Source: Burkholderia contaminans
Lineage (GTDB): Bacteria > Pseudomonadota > Gammaproteobacteria > Burkholderiales > Burkholderiaceae
Assembly: GCF_029633825.1 (NCBI RefSeq)
Contig: NZ_CP090640.1
Span: forward strand, 434,001-498,000
Direction of reading: 5' to 3'
Length of the DNA: 64,000 nucleotides
Shown here: piece after piece, positions 55,262 to 64,000 of the stretch
Numbering within the stretch: position 1 is the first letter of the stretch
Layout of the letters: each line of letters starts with the position of its first letter
Made by a program: the position numbers and the translations under genes
The notes under the pieces: generated by a model
The model's database searches: none
Seen by the model: only the letters and a program-made list of their open reading frames with translations
Told to the model about the DNA's origin: nothing

Positions 55262-58200
55262 ATGAATCGGCCGCTGAATCGTATCCTGCCGCGCGTGACC
55301 GGTCCCGCATCGGTCTGGACGTGGGTCAAGTGGTCTTTGCTGGCCGCGCTGCTGATCGCCGTGGCGATCGTCGCGCGACTCGTGCAGAGCGAGATCGAAA
55401 CGTCCCGGCTGCAGGCGCACTACCTGTCCGAGCTCACCCGCGATGTCGGCTACACGGTCGAGACGGGCCCGAGCGATCACATCCGCTTCCCCGCGAACGG
55501 CCCATACGACCAGCGCCTCGGCTACTCGATGATTCCGGCGTTTCAGGAGCGGCTGTTCGCGCGCGGCTTCGTCGTCAGCAAGCAGGCGCGCGATTCGCAG
55601 CGGATGCTGTCGCTCGGCGATCGCGGGCTGTTCCTCCCGTTCGACGAGAAAGACCAGGCGGGCCTGATGCTGTTCGACTCGACCGGCGCGCCGCTGTTCG
55701 CGACCGTGTTCCCGCAGCGCGTCTACGCCGACTTCGACCGGGTGCCGCGCGTGGTGGTCGATTCGCTGCTGTTCATCGAGGATCGCTACCTGCTTGACGC
55801 GAACGAACCGAACCGCAACCCGGCGATCGACTGGGGGCGCTTCAGCCGCGCGGTCGCCGACCAGGCGCTGCACGTCGTCAACCGCCATCAGGCGCGCCCG
55901 GGCGGCAGCACGCTCGCGACGCAGATCGAGAAGTTCCGCCACTCGCCCGAGGGCCGCACCGCGACACCGCCCGAGAAGCTGCGACAGATCGCGTCGGCGT
56001 CGGTGCGCGCGTACCTGAACGGCCCGCAGACGATGCTCGCGCGCCGCACCCTCGTCGTGCGCTACCTGAACTCGGTGCCGCTGGCCGCGCGGCCGCACAT
56101 CGGCGAAATCACCGGTATCGGCGACGGTCTCGCCGCGTGGTACGGCCGCGACTTCAACGACGTGAACCGGATCCTGTCCGCGCCGACGACCGGCGACAAC
56201 GTCGACGAACAGGGCAAGACGTTCCGCGAGGTGCTGTCGCTGATCATCGCGCAGCGCGCACCGTCGTACTTCCTCAACCGCGGCTACCCGGCGCTGCAGA
56301 AGCTGACCGACAGCTACCTTCGGCTGCTGTCGAACGGCGGCGTGATCTCGCCCGCGCTGCGCGACGCCGCGCTGAACGCGCAGATCGAACGCAGCGCGCC
56401 GCCGGCCGCGGCGCACGTGCAGTCGTTCGTGTCGCGCAAGGCCGTGACGTCCGCGCGCGCGTCGCTGCTGTCGGCGCTCGGCATCAGCGACCTGTACCAG
56501 CTCGACCAGTTCGACCTGCAGGCGACCAGCACGCTCGACAACGGCGTGCAGCAGGCCGTCGCCGAACGGCTCGCCCAGGCGTCGACGCGCGACGGGGCGC
56601 AGAAGGCCGGCCTGTACGGTTTCGAGATGCTCGCGCCGAAGGACGACCCGTCGCACCTCACGTACAGCTTCACGCTGTACGAACACCGCAACGGCGCGAA
56701 CCTGCTGCGCGTGCAGACCGACAGCGTGAACGAGCCGTTCGACGTGAATCGCGGCGGCCGCATCAACCTCGGCTCGACCGCGAAACTGCGTACGCTGATC
56801 ACCTACCTGCAGATCGTGTCCGACCTGCATGCGCGCTACGCGAACCTGTCGAACGCGGAACTGGCGCGCGTGAAGCCCGACCCGATCGACGGGCTGTCGC
56901 ACTGGGCGCTCGACTACCTGTCGCATACGCGCGACCGCTCGCTGCAGGCGATGCTCGACGCGGCCGTCGAACGCAAGTATTCGGCGAGCCCCGACGTGTT
57001 CTACACGGGCGGCGGCGCGCAGGTGTTCTCGAACTTCGAGAAGTCGGACAACGGCCGTATCCTGACGCTGCACACGGCGTTCGAGCATTCGGTCAACCTC
57101 GTGTTCGTGCGGCTGATGCGCGACATCGTCCACTACGAGACGCTGCAGGCGGCCGGCCCGTCATCGTCATGGCTCGGCGACCCCGAGCAGCGCCGGCATT
57201 ACCTGCAGCAGTTCGTCGACGGCGAAAGCCAGGTCTACGTGAAGCGCTACTACACGCGCTATGCGGGCAAGGCGCCCGACGACGCGCTCGCGCTGATGCT
57301 GAAGGACGTGCGCAAATCGCCGCCGAAGATCGCGACGGTGTTGCGCAGCGTCGCGCCGAACGAATCGCTCGCGTGGTTCGACGCGCAGATGCGCATGCAA
57401 CTGAAGGGCACGCCGGCCGCAACGCTGTCCGACGACGATCTCGCCAGGCTCTATGCGAAATACGCGATCGACCGCTTCAACCTCAACGATCGCGGCTATA
57501 TCGCGAGTGTGCATCCGCTCGCGCTGTGGACGCTCAACTACCTGCGCGCGCATCCGGCGGCGTCGCTCGCCGACGTCCAGCGCGACAGCCGCGACGCACG
57601 TTTCTACACGTACTCGTGGCTGTACAAGACGCGCTACCACGCGACCCAGGACCGCCGCATCCGCCGCATGGTCGAGCTGCGCGCGTACGCGGAAATCACG
57701 AAGTCGTGGCGCGCGCTCGGCTACCCGTTCGCGGAAGTCACGCCGTCGTACGCGGCCGCGATCGGCGCATCGGGCGACCAGCCCGACGCACTCGCGAAGC
57801 TGATCGGCCTGATTGCGAACGGTGGCCGGAAGGCGCCGACCGAGACGATCACGCGGCTCGACTTCGCGAAAGGCACGCCGTACGAAACGCACTTCGAGCG
57901 CGCGGTCGCCCGGCCGCAGCCGATGCTGTCGCCGGAGATCGTCAACGTGGCGCACACGCTGCTGCGCGACGTCGTGCTCAACGGCACCGCGCGCCGCCTC
58001 GCGGGCGGCTTCACGCTGCCCGACGGCAAGACGCTCGACGTGTACGGCAAGACGGGCACGGGCGACCAGCGCTTCAACGTCTATGCGCGCGGCGCGCGGC
58101 TGATCGAGTCGCGCAAGGTGAACCGCAGCGGCACGTTCGTGTTCGTGCTCGGCGACCGGTTCTTCGGGGTCCTGACCGCAACGGCGCACGAGCCGTATGC

Positions 58201-58363
58201 GGCGCGCTACGACTTCACGAGCGCGATGGCCGTGCAGTTGCTGAAGTCGATGGCGCCGGCGCTCGCGCCGCTGATCGAGCGCCCGGCCGGCACGCGCGCC
58301 GCAGGCCCCGCCCCGCAGGCGGAAACGCCCGCGCCGGGCGCCGCGATCGCGCAACCGTCCTGA
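55262..58363 (+). CDS. PBP1-like glycosyltransferase/transpeptidase
   Basis: The 1033-residue protein has an N-terminal membrane anchor (VKWSLLAALLIAVAIVARLV). The GT51 region has FIEDRYLLDANEPNRNPAIDW and RPGGSTLATQIEKFRHSPEG. The transpeptidase motifs are STAK (SxxK) in GSTAKLRTL, SVN, and KTGTGD. It is longer than ordinary PBP1 and lacks an OB domain. It polymerises and cross-links peptidoglycan, or has a specialised role. It ends in a Pro/Ala-rich tail. Confidence 0.88.
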   Translation: MNRPLNRILPRVTGPASVWTWVKWSLLAALLIAVAIVARLVQSEIETSRLQAHYLSELTRDVGYTVETGPSDHIRFPANGPYDQRLGYSMIPAFQERLFARGFVVSKQARDSQRMLSLGDRGLFLPFDEKDQAGLMLFDSTGAPLFATVFPQRVYADFDRVPRVVVDSLLFIEDRYLLDANEPNRNPAIDWGRFSRAVADQALHVVNRHQARPGGSTLATQIEKFRHSPEGRTATPPEKLRQIASASVRAYLNGPQTMLARRTLVVRYLNSVPLAARPHIGEITGIGDGLAAWYGRDFNDVNRILSAPTTGDNVDEQGKTFREVLSLIIAQRAPSYFLNRGYPALQKLTDSYLRLLSNGGVISPALRDAALNAQIERSAPPAAAHVQSFVSRKAVTSARASLLSALGISDLYQLDQFDLQATSTLDNGVQQAVAERLAQASTRDGAQKAGLYGFEMLAPKDDPSHLTYSFTLYEHRNGANLLRVQTDSVNEPFDVNRGGRINLGSTAKLRTLITYLQIVSDLHARYANLSNAELARVKPDPIDGLSHWALDYLSHTRDRSLQAMLDAAVERKYSASPDVFYTGGGAQVFSNFEKSDNGRILTLHTAFEHSVNLVFVRLMRDIVHYETLQAAGPSSSWLGDPEQRRHYLQQFVDGESQVYVKRYYTRYAGKAPDDALALMLKDVRKSPPKIATVLRSVAPNESLAWFDAQMRMQLKGTPAATLSDDDLARLYAKYAIDRFNLNDRGYIASVHPLALWTLNYLRAHPAASLADVQRDSRDARFYTYSWLYKTRYHATQDRRIRRMVELRAYAEITKSWRALGYPFAEVTPSYAAAIGASGDQPDALAKLIGLIANGGRKAPTETITRLDFAKGTPYETHFERAVARPQPMLSPEIVNVAHTLLRDVVLNGTARRLAGGFTLPDGKTLDVYGKTGTGDQRFNVYARGARLIESRKVNRSGTFVFVLGDRFFGVLTATAHEPYAARYDFTSAMAVQLLKSMAPALAPLIERPAGTRAAGPAPQAETPAPGAAIAQPS

Positions 58364-58745
58364 CGGCCGCGCGCCGGTTCATGCGCCGGCGCACCGCACA
58401 GTGCGAGCGGCCGTCGTAGTGCGTGACCGGCAGTGCATCGATATCGACATCCTCGAGACAGCGCACGTTGATCGCGGCCATCGCGGTGCCGTTCGGGTGG
58501 ACGCCCTCGCCGAACGTGTGAATCCCGCAGCGCTTGCAGAAGCGGTGCTGGATCACGTGCTTGTTGAACATGTAGGTGGCGAGATGTTCGTCGGGCGTGA
58601 AGAGCGTCATGTGGTCGCGCGGCACGAACCACATCAGCGCGCCCTTGCGCCGGCAGATCGAGCAGTTGCACGCCATCACGCCCTGCAGGTCGCCTTCCGC
58701 CTCGAACTTCACGTCGCCGCAGTGACAGCTTCCGCGATAAAGCAT
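58215..58745 (-). CDS. GFA-family (CENP-V-like) zinc protein, C-terminus possibly extended by a lost stop
   Basis: The protein starts MLYRGSCHCGDVKFEAEGDL and contains CNCSICRRKGALMWFVP and FCKRCGIHTFGEGVHPNG, the zinc ligands of the GFA family. The expected end is near VTHYDGRS (about residue 114). Here the frame runs on for 60 Arg-rich codons and overlaps the opposite PBP-like gene by 149 bp. A lost stop or indel near 58400 is likely. Confidence 0.85.
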   Translation of the reverse strand: MLYRGSCHCGDVKFEAEGDLQGVMACNCSICRRKGALMWFVPRDHMTLFTPDEHLATYMFNKHVIQHRFCKRCGIHTFGEGVHPNGTAMAAINVRCLEDVDIDALPVTHYDGRSHCAVRRRMNRRAAVRTVARSRRPARAFPPAGRGLRRACRPGARSAARAPAPSTSATARPSRS

Positions 58746-58900
58746 GTTCGTCTCCCGGTGCGGCCCGTGCGCATCGACGGCGCCCCGGCGGAACACCGTT
58801 GGCCGGGCCGATCCAAGCGGGTACAGTAGCGCCCACATGCGCCGCACGCAATGTCCGTGCGGCGCCCGTCCCGCCCCTGTCCAACCCAAGGAAAACCGTC

Positions 58901-59146
58901 ATGCTCGAACTGCGCCCCGGCTGCGAATGCTGCGACAAGGACCTGCCGCCCGATTCGGCCGATGCACGCATCTGTACGTTCGAATGCACGTTCTGCGCGA
59001 CCTGTGCCGACGACGTGCTGAAGGGCCGCTGCCCGAACTGCGGCGGCGACCTGGTCGCGCGCCCGCGGCGGCCGGCGAGCCTGCTCGCGAAGTACCCGGC
59101 GTCCACCGAACGCATCCACAAGCCGGGCGGCTGCGCGAACGCCTGA
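58901..59146 (+). CDS. DUF1272 protein
   Basis: The 81-residue protein MLELRPGCECCDKDLPPDSA contains the cysteine pattern of DUF1272 (CECC, CTFEC, CATC, CPNC), a probable zinc ribbon. AAGGAAA precedes the ATG at a fair distance. Confidence 0.9.
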   Translation: MLELRPGCECCDKDLPPDSADARICTFECTFCATCADDVLKGRCPNCGGDLVARPRRPASLLAKYPASTERIHKPGGCANA

Positions 59147-59172
59147 CGGCGCCGCACGGCCCGCCCCTCCCG

Positions 59173-59856
59173 TCACGACATCTCGATCCGCGCGCGCGTC
59201 ACCGCGAGCAGCGCGGCCATCGCGCGGCGCGCACCGTCCTCGTCGCGCACGCGGATCGCATCGCTGACGGCCGTATGCTCGGCGAGCGACGCGTTGTACA
59301 CGTCCGCACGGCGCGCATTCAGATGCAGTTGCGCTTCGAGCGTCCGATCGATCAACGTGCCGAGCGGCACCAGCAGTTCGTTGCCGCCGGCCTCGAGCAC
59401 GCTAAGGTGAAAGCGCAGGTCGGCGCGCACCCATTCGTCGACGTTGCGCGCGGCGGCCATCGCGTGCGCCGCGCCGTCGATCGCGTCGAACGTCTCCGGC
59501 GTATGCATGCGCGCGGCGAGCGCGGCCGCGTACGGCTCGACCATCTCGCGCATTTCCTGCAGCTTCAGCGCAAACGCGACCGGCGGCGCGACCCGCGCGT
59601 ACCAGTCGAGCAGGTCGGCGTCGAGCAGGTTCCATACGCCGCGCGGCCGCACGCGCGTGCCGATCTTCGGCCGCGACTCGACGAGCCCCTTCGACGTGAG
59701 CGTACGCAGCGCCTCGCGCATCACCGTGCGGCTCACGCCGTACATCACCATCAGGTCGGGCTCCCTCGGCAACAGCGACTCGGGCGGGTAGTCGCCGCGC
59801 AGGATCGCCGTGGCGAGCCGGAAGGCCGTCTGTCCATGCAGGTCGCGTCGAATGAT
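59173..59856 (-). CDS. GntR/FadR-type regulator, non-ATG start
   Basis: The C-terminal FCD domain and GVSRTVMREALRTLTSKGLV recognition region are clear, and the family N-terminus (RRDLHGQTAFRLATAILRGD) is in frame back to about 59856. No ATG, GTG or TTG occurs in that stretch; the codons after GGAGAACG are ATC ATT CGA. So an ATC or ATT start, or a sequence error, is implied. The ATG at 59772 would cut off half the winged helix. It is divergent from a galactonate dehydratase gene and probably represses it. Confidence 0.85.
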   Translation of the reverse strand: MIRRDLHGQTAFRLATAILRGDYPPESLLPREPDLMVMYGVSRTVMREALRTLTSKGLVESRPKIGTRVRPRGVWNLLDADLLDWYARVAPPVAFALKLQEMREMVEPYAAALAARMHTPETFDAIDGAAHAMAAARNVDEWVRADLRFHLSVLEAGGNELLVPLGTLIDRTLEAQLHLNARRADVYNASLAEHTAVSDAIRVRDEDGARRAMAALLAVTRARIEMS

Positions 59857-59907
59857 CGTTCTCCGTTATGCCGGTACCCGGGCGTGCCGGCTGCCCACTA
59901 TCTGCAC

Positions 59908-59928
59908 AATAGTGCTATTAATACTATT
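59908..59928. promoter_or_regulatory. Possible GntR operator
   Basis: AATAGT and ACTATT, inverted copies 9 bp apart, lie in the AT-rich gap between the GntR gene and dgoD. Position fits an operator; the match to a known GntR site is not claimed. Confidence 0.4.
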
Positions 59929-60019
59929 TTTTATCGGGCTGCGCTAGGATGACCGCGAAAACATGCGACCGCGCGCCGCGCCCGACTGTCCGCGCCGGTC
60001 AACCCTGGAGACTCGCACC

Positions 60020-61168
60020 GTGAAAATCACCCGCCTCGAAACCTTCGTCGTCCCGCCGCGCTGGCTGTTCCTCAAGATCGAAACCGACGAAGGGATCGTC
60101 GGCTGGGGCGAACCGGTCGTCGAGGGTCGCGCGCACACGGTCGAGGCGGCCGTGCACGAACTCGCCGACTATCTGGTCGGCCGCGATCCGCTGCTGATCG
60201 AGGATCACTGGCAAGTGATGTACCGCGCGGGCTTCTACCGCGGCGGCCCGATCACGATGAGCGCGATCGCGGGCGTCGACCAGGCATTGTGGGACATCAA
60301 GGGCAAGCATCACGGCGTACCCGTGCACGCGCTGCTCGGCGGCCAGGTGCGCGATCGCATCAAGGTGTATTCGTGGATCGGCGGCGACCGCCCGAGCGAC
60401 GTCGCGAACAATGCGCGCGCGGTGGTCGAGCGCGGCTTCAAGGCCGTGAAGATGAACGGCTCCGAGGAGCTGCAGATCGTCGACACCTACGACAAGGTCG
60501 AGCAGGTGATCGCGAACGTCGCGGCGGTGCGCGACGCGGTCGGCCCGCACGTCGGGATCGGCGTCGACTTCCACGGCCGCGTGCACAAGCCGATGGCGAA
60601 GGTGCTCGCGAAGGAGCTCGACCCGTACAAGCTGATGTTCATCGAGGAGCCGGTGCTGTCGGAGAACGCCGAGGCGCTGCGCGACATCGTCAACCAGACC
60701 AACACGCCGATCGCGCTCGGCGAGCGGCTCTACTCGCGCTGGGATTTCAAGCACATCCTCGCGGGCGGCTACGTCGACATCATCCAGCCGGACGCGTCGC
60801 ACGCGGGCGGCATCACCGAGTGCCGCAAGATCGCGACGCTCGCGGAGAGCTACGACGTCGCGCTCGCGCTGCACTGCCCGCTTGGGCCGATCGCGCTCGC
60901 CGCGTGCCTGCAGCTCGACGCGGTCAGCTACAACGCGTTCATCCAGGAGCAGAGCCTCGGCATCCACTACAACCAGGGCAACGACCTGCTCGACTACCTG
61001 CGCAACCCCGAGGTGTTCCGCTACGAGGACGGCTTCGTCGCAATCCCGCAGGGCCCGGGGCTCGGCATCGACGTGAACGAGGAGAAAGTGCGCGAGATGG
61101 CGAAGACGGGGCACCGCTGGCGCAACCCGGTGTGGCGTCACGAGGACGGCAGCGTCGCCGAGTGGTGA
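60020..61168 (+). CDS. dgoD: D-galactonate dehydratase
   Basis: The product has 382 residues from a GTG at 60020 ([20 protein letters not shown]). It has [24 protein letters not shown] and [10 protein letters not shown], the metal ligands of the mandelate racemase/enolase superfamily, and the [11 protein letters not shown] end typical of DgoD. It converts D-galactonate to 2-keto-3-deoxygalactonate. Confidence 0.94.
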   Translation: MKITRLETFVVPPRWLFLKIETDEGIVGWGEPVVEGRAHTVEAAVHELADYLVGRDPLLIEDHWQVMYRAGFYRGGPITMSAIAGVDQALWDIKGKHHGVPVHALLGGQVRDRIKVYSWIGGDRPSDVANNARAVVERGFKAVKMNGSEELQIVDTYDKVEQVIANVAAVRDAVGPHVGIGVDFHGRVHKPMAKVLAKELDPYKLMFIEEPVLSENAEALRDIVNQTNTPIALGERLYSRWDFKHILAGGYVDIIQPDASHAGGITECRKIATLAESYDVALALHCPLGPIALAACLQLDAVSYNAFIQEQSLGIHYNQGNDLLDYLRNPEVFRYEDGFVAIPQGPGLGIDVNEEKVREMAKTGHRWRNPVWRHEDGSVAEW

Positions 61169-61217
61169 GCGCGATGCACGGCGTGCGGCTTCGGCCCGCG
61201 CAGTAGGTATCGATTCG

Positions 61218-61247
61218 AAAACGGCTGCCCGACAGGCAGCCGTTTTT
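61218..61247 (+). terminator. Terminator after dgoD
   Basis: A 12-bp stem (AAAACGGCTGCC / GGCAGCCGTTTT, loop CGACA) followed by a T run, 50 bp past the stop. Confidence 0.85.
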
Positions 61248-61322
61248 GCATGCGCGGTGCGACACCGGGCATGTGCCGGGTGCGCGACGGCGGCCTTGCA
61301 CCGCGCCGCGCGAGCCCTGCCG

Positions 61323-62255
61323 TCAGCCGAGTGCCGCGAACCCCGGCACGCTGAACGACAGCACGGCGGCTGCGACGAACACGCCGATCATCGTCAGCGC
61401 TTCGAGATGCAGGATGTTGCGGAACGTGTACGCATCCTCGGTCGATGCGGTGCGGCGCAGGCGCGGCAGCGCCGCGAAGCGGTTCAGGCCACCGAGCACG
61501 AGCGCGAGCGCGACGAGCAGCAGCTTCAGCAGCAACACGCGCCCCCACGTGCTGCCGTCGAGCGGTGCGAGCGAACCGCCGAGCCCGCGGATCGCATTGA
61601 GCGCGCCGGTGCCGAGCACGAAGACGAGCGCGATGATCGACGTGCGCGAAAGATGCTGGCCGATGCGGATCAGCGCACCACGCGCGACCGACGAACCAAG
61701 CGCGGGCAGCACCGCGAGCCCGCCCGCGAGCACGAGGCCGCCCCACACGGCCGTCGCGAGCAGATGCAGCGTCTGCACGCCGACCGCCGCGGACAGCGCG
61801 CCCGTATCGGCCGCATGGCCGAGCGACGCCTTGCCGGCCGCGACCACGATCACGGCGAGCCACAGCACCGCGTGTGCGACCGGGCCCTCCGGCTTCGCCA
61901 GCGCGACGATCGCGAGCACCACGGCGCCGGCGAACGCGACGCTCCATGCGAAGCCCGTATGCGTCTGCGTCAGCATCACCGGAATGGCGGCGAACGCGCC
62001 GCCGAGCCCCGCCCCGCTCATCGTCGCGGCCTCGTAGACGAGCCAGCCGAGATCCGCGAGCACCAGCGCCAGCGCCGCCGCGACCAGCGAATGTTGCGCG
62101 CGCAGCCACGCGGGATGCGACGGCGCGATGACCGGACGCGCACCGTCCTTGCCGAGCCATGCCTTGAGCAGCGCCGAGCCGACCGCCATCGCGAACGCCG
62201 CGTCCATCAGCGCCGCGAGCGCGACCTGACCGATCCACAAGCTGTCGAACTTCAT
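61323..62255 (-). CDS. CopD-family copper resistance membrane protein
   Basis: The 310-residue protein has about eight hydrophobic helices and conserved CopD segments (LTQTHTGFAWSVAFAGAVVL, GVQTLHLLATAVWGGLVLAG, LSRTSIIALVFVLGTGALNA). CopD helps copper cross the inner membrane. No copC gene is adjacent. A longer frame to 62441 is Arg-rich and not family-like. Confidence 0.9.
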   Translation of the reverse strand: MKFDSLWIGQVALAALMDAAFAMAVGSALLKAWLGKDGARPVIAPSHPAWLRAQHSLVAAALALVLADLGWLVYEAATMSGAGLGGAFAAIPVMLTQTHTGFAWSVAFAGAVVLAIVALAKPEGPVAHAVLWLAVIVVAAGKASLGHAADTGALSAAVGVQTLHLLATAVWGGLVLAGGLAVLPALGSSVARGALIRIGQHLSRTSIIALVFVLGTGALNAIRGLGGSLAPLDGSTWGRVLLLKLLLVALALVLGGLNRFAALPRLRRTASTEDAYTFRNILHLEALTMIGVFVAAAVLSFSVPGFAALG

Positions 62256-62634
62256 CGCGCACACCCTCCCGAAAGCGGCAGGCCGACGAAGTGGCGGCAA
62301 CGGGATGGACAGCGTGAGAAAGGCAACGGCACGGTAGAAAACGTCATCGATGAATCCGGAAACGGGAGAAATGACTGGACCTGCGGCGGAGGCGGCGCCG
62401 CGCGACCCGCGAGTGTACGGTCTTCGATGGTGAAAACGCACGCCGGTTCACACCGACGCGTCGCAATGCGCGTCAAATTGTCGCAAGTCGCAAACGGACA
62501 GGAACCGATGTCGTTCTGTCAAATAGCCGTCATTACCCATCGATGATAGAATGCCGCGTCGCAGCAGCCCGGCTGCCCTGCCGTCATGCGCCGAGCCGAT
62601 CGTAGCCCGGACAACAGGTCCCCGTCGAATAAAC

Positions 62635-63399
62635 ATGGAGTCTCGTGTGTCTTCAAGACGCCTCTTCCGTCCGCTGCTCGCCGTTCTGATGTTCGGCGGC
62701 GCGGGCCTTATGAGCGCTGCCCAAGCGCAGACCAAGCCCACGGAGCAAGCGCACGCCCAGCAGGCGCCGCTCAAGGCACCCGATACCATGGCCGAGCGCG
62801 TGCGCGGCTGTACGGCTTGCCATGGCGTCCATGGCCAGGGCACGGACAACGACTACTTCCCGCGTCTTGCCGGCAAGCCGGCCGAGTACCTGTACAACCA
62901 GCTCGTCAACTTCCGTGACGGCCGGCGCAAGTACCCGCCGATGAACTACCTGCTGACGTACCTGAACGACGACTACCTGCGTGAAATGGCCGAGCACTTC
63001 TCGGCCGAACGCCCGCCGTACCCGGCGCCGGCGAAGCCGACGCTGCCGGCCGCGACGCTCGCGCGCGGCAAGCAGCTCGTCACGCAGGGCGACCCGTCCC
63101 GCAAGCTGCCGGCCTGCGTGGCCTGCCACGGCGCGACGCTGACCGGCATGCAGCCGGCGATCCCGGGCCTGGTCGGCCTGCACGCCGACTACCTGAGCGC
63201 GCAGATCGGTGCATGGCGTTCGGGCAACCGTCACGCGAAGGCGCCTGACTGCATGCATGACGTCGCTTCGAAGCTTTCCGACGAAGACGTGACGGCCGTG
63301 ACCGCATGGCTTGCCGCGCAACCGGCGCCCGCCAACCCCGTGCCGGCTCCGGCGCGTTCGATGAAGACTCCGCTCGCCTGCGGCAGCGAACCGCAATAA
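62635..63399 (+). CDS. Di-heme cytochrome c (c4-like)
   Basis: The 254-residue protein has a signal sequence (FRPLLAVLMFGGAGLMSAAQA) and two heme sites, CTACH and CVACH, with Met ligands nearby. It is a periplasmic electron carrier. It precedes another cytochrome c by 19 nt, so an operon is likely. Confidence 0.9.
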   Translation: MESRVSSRRLFRPLLAVLMFGGAGLMSAAQAQTKPTEQAHAQQAPLKAPDTMAERVRGCTACHGVHGQGTDNDYFPRLAGKPAEYLYNQLVNFRDGRRKYPPMNYLLTYLNDDYLREMAEHFSAERPPYPAPAKPTLPAATLARGKQLVTQGDPSRKLPACVACHGATLTGMQPAIPGLVGLHADYLSAQIGAWRSGNRHAKAPDCMHDVASKLSDEDVTAVTAWLAAQPAPANPVPAPARSMKTPLACGSEPQ

Positions 63400-63418
63400 G
63401 GCAAGGGAGACAGACACA

Positions 63419-64000
63419 ATGAAACGCAAGTCCCTGTTTGCACTCTCGGCCGTCGCGATCATCGCGGCTGCCGCCCTCGTGCCGGTCCTGTGGCCGGGCA
63501 ACGACACGCTGCACGGCGCCTCCGCCGTCGCGGCCACGCCGGCCGACCAGGCCGCGCTGATCAAGAAGGGCGAGTACCTCGCGCGCGTCGGCGACTGTAT
63601 CGCGTGCCACACCGTGCGCGGCGGCAAGTCGTTCGCGGGCGGCCTGCCGATGGCGACGCCGTTCGGCACGATGTACACGCCGAACATCACGCCGGACGAC
63701 AAGGACGGCATCGGCAAGTGGACGTCGGACGACTTCTACCGCGCGATGCACACCGGTCGTTCGAAGGACGGCAGCCTGCTCTACCCGGGCTTCCCGTTTG
63801 CGAGCTACACGAAGGTCACGCGTGCGGATTCGGACGCGATCTACGCGTACCTGCGCTCGGTCGCGCCGGTGTCGGTGCCGAGCCGTCCGCATGAACTGAA
63901 GTTCCCGTTCAACAACCGCAACCTGCTGATCGGCTGGCGTACGCTGTTCTTCAAGGAAGGCGAATACAAGCCGGATCCGACCAAGTCGGTCGAATGGAAC
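63419..64000 (+). CDS. Cytochrome c, C-terminus beyond window
   Basis: The protein has a signal-anchor (MKRKSLFALSAVAIIAAAAL) and a heme site CIACH with a downstream GGLPMATPFGTMYTPNITPD, as in the cytochrome c subunits of periplasmic dehydrogenases. The frame is open to the end of the window (194 codons). More heme sites may follow. Confidence 0.9.
   Translation, partial: MKRKSLFALSAVAIIAAAALVPVLWPGNDTLHGASAVAATPADQAALIKKGEYLARVGDCIACHTVRGGKSFAGGLPMATPFGTMYTPNITPDDKDGIGKWTSDDFYRAMHTGRSKDGSLLYPGFPFASYTKVTRADSDAIYAYLRSVAPVSVPSRPHELKFPFNNRNLLIGWRTLFFKEGEYKPDPTKSVEWN

Noticed and set aside
55217..58419. Frames of 638 and 760 codons overlapping the PBP-like gene
   Set aside because: Arg-rich, no domains; the PBP-like frame carries all catalytic motifs.

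Overview
The window looks like chromosome 1 of a Burkholderia cepacia complex bacterium. The GC-rich coding, the RecA protein (356 residues, Burkholderia type), and the gene order pglL-pilA-terC-sucD-sucC-(DUF2889)-recX-recA all point there. Assignments come from reading translated sequence and motifs; no database search was run.

Layout. (1) 1-11831 is core genome: an O-oligosaccharyltransferase cut by the window edge, a type IV prepilin, TerC, succinyl-CoA synthetase, a DUF2889 protein, recX-recA with a LexA box, a TctDE-like two-component system, and an MHS-type transporter. (2) 11832-11908 is tRNA-Met. Its 3' end is the attachment site of an integrative element of about 31.5 kb (11909-43408), followed by a second segment of about 1.8 kb (43409-45238). 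Each of the three copies of the tRNA 3' end is followed by its own rho-independent terminator. (3) 45239-64000 is core or metabolic genome: LysR, GlxA-type and DJ-1/PfpI genes, cupin, PAAR protein, porin-amidase-MFS-LysR, MAPEG, a large PBP1-like glycosyltransferase/transpeptidase, GFA protein, DUF1272, a divergent GntR/galactonate dehydratase pair, CopD and two c-type cytochromes (the last cut by the edge).

The 31.5 kb element reads as a defence island. In order it carries: a tyrosine integrase; a coupled pair of a GHKL ATPase and a 743-residue partner of unknown function; a DUF6710-like protein; a membrane protein; a bacterial ubiquitin-like operon (His-rich Ubl, E2-like protein without cysteine, JAMM peptidase, E1) transcribed away from an XRE + ImmA/IrrE regulatory pair; a HipA-like kinase with a partner; a protein with a HEPN-type RX4H motif and several CxxC pairs; a 25-bp perfect hairpin; a small operon with HAD and AbiEi/DUF6088-like genes; an XRE regulator next to a 20-bp palindrome; a large recombinase-like gene broken by a complete IS21-family element; and a Wadjet system (jetABCD) divergent from a WYL regulator with two 16-bp palindromes between them.

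Several genes that should be intact carry 1-2 nt indels (sucC, the sensor kinase N-terminus, istA, istB). This may reflect assembly error rather than biology and should be kept in mind for every broken gene reported here.
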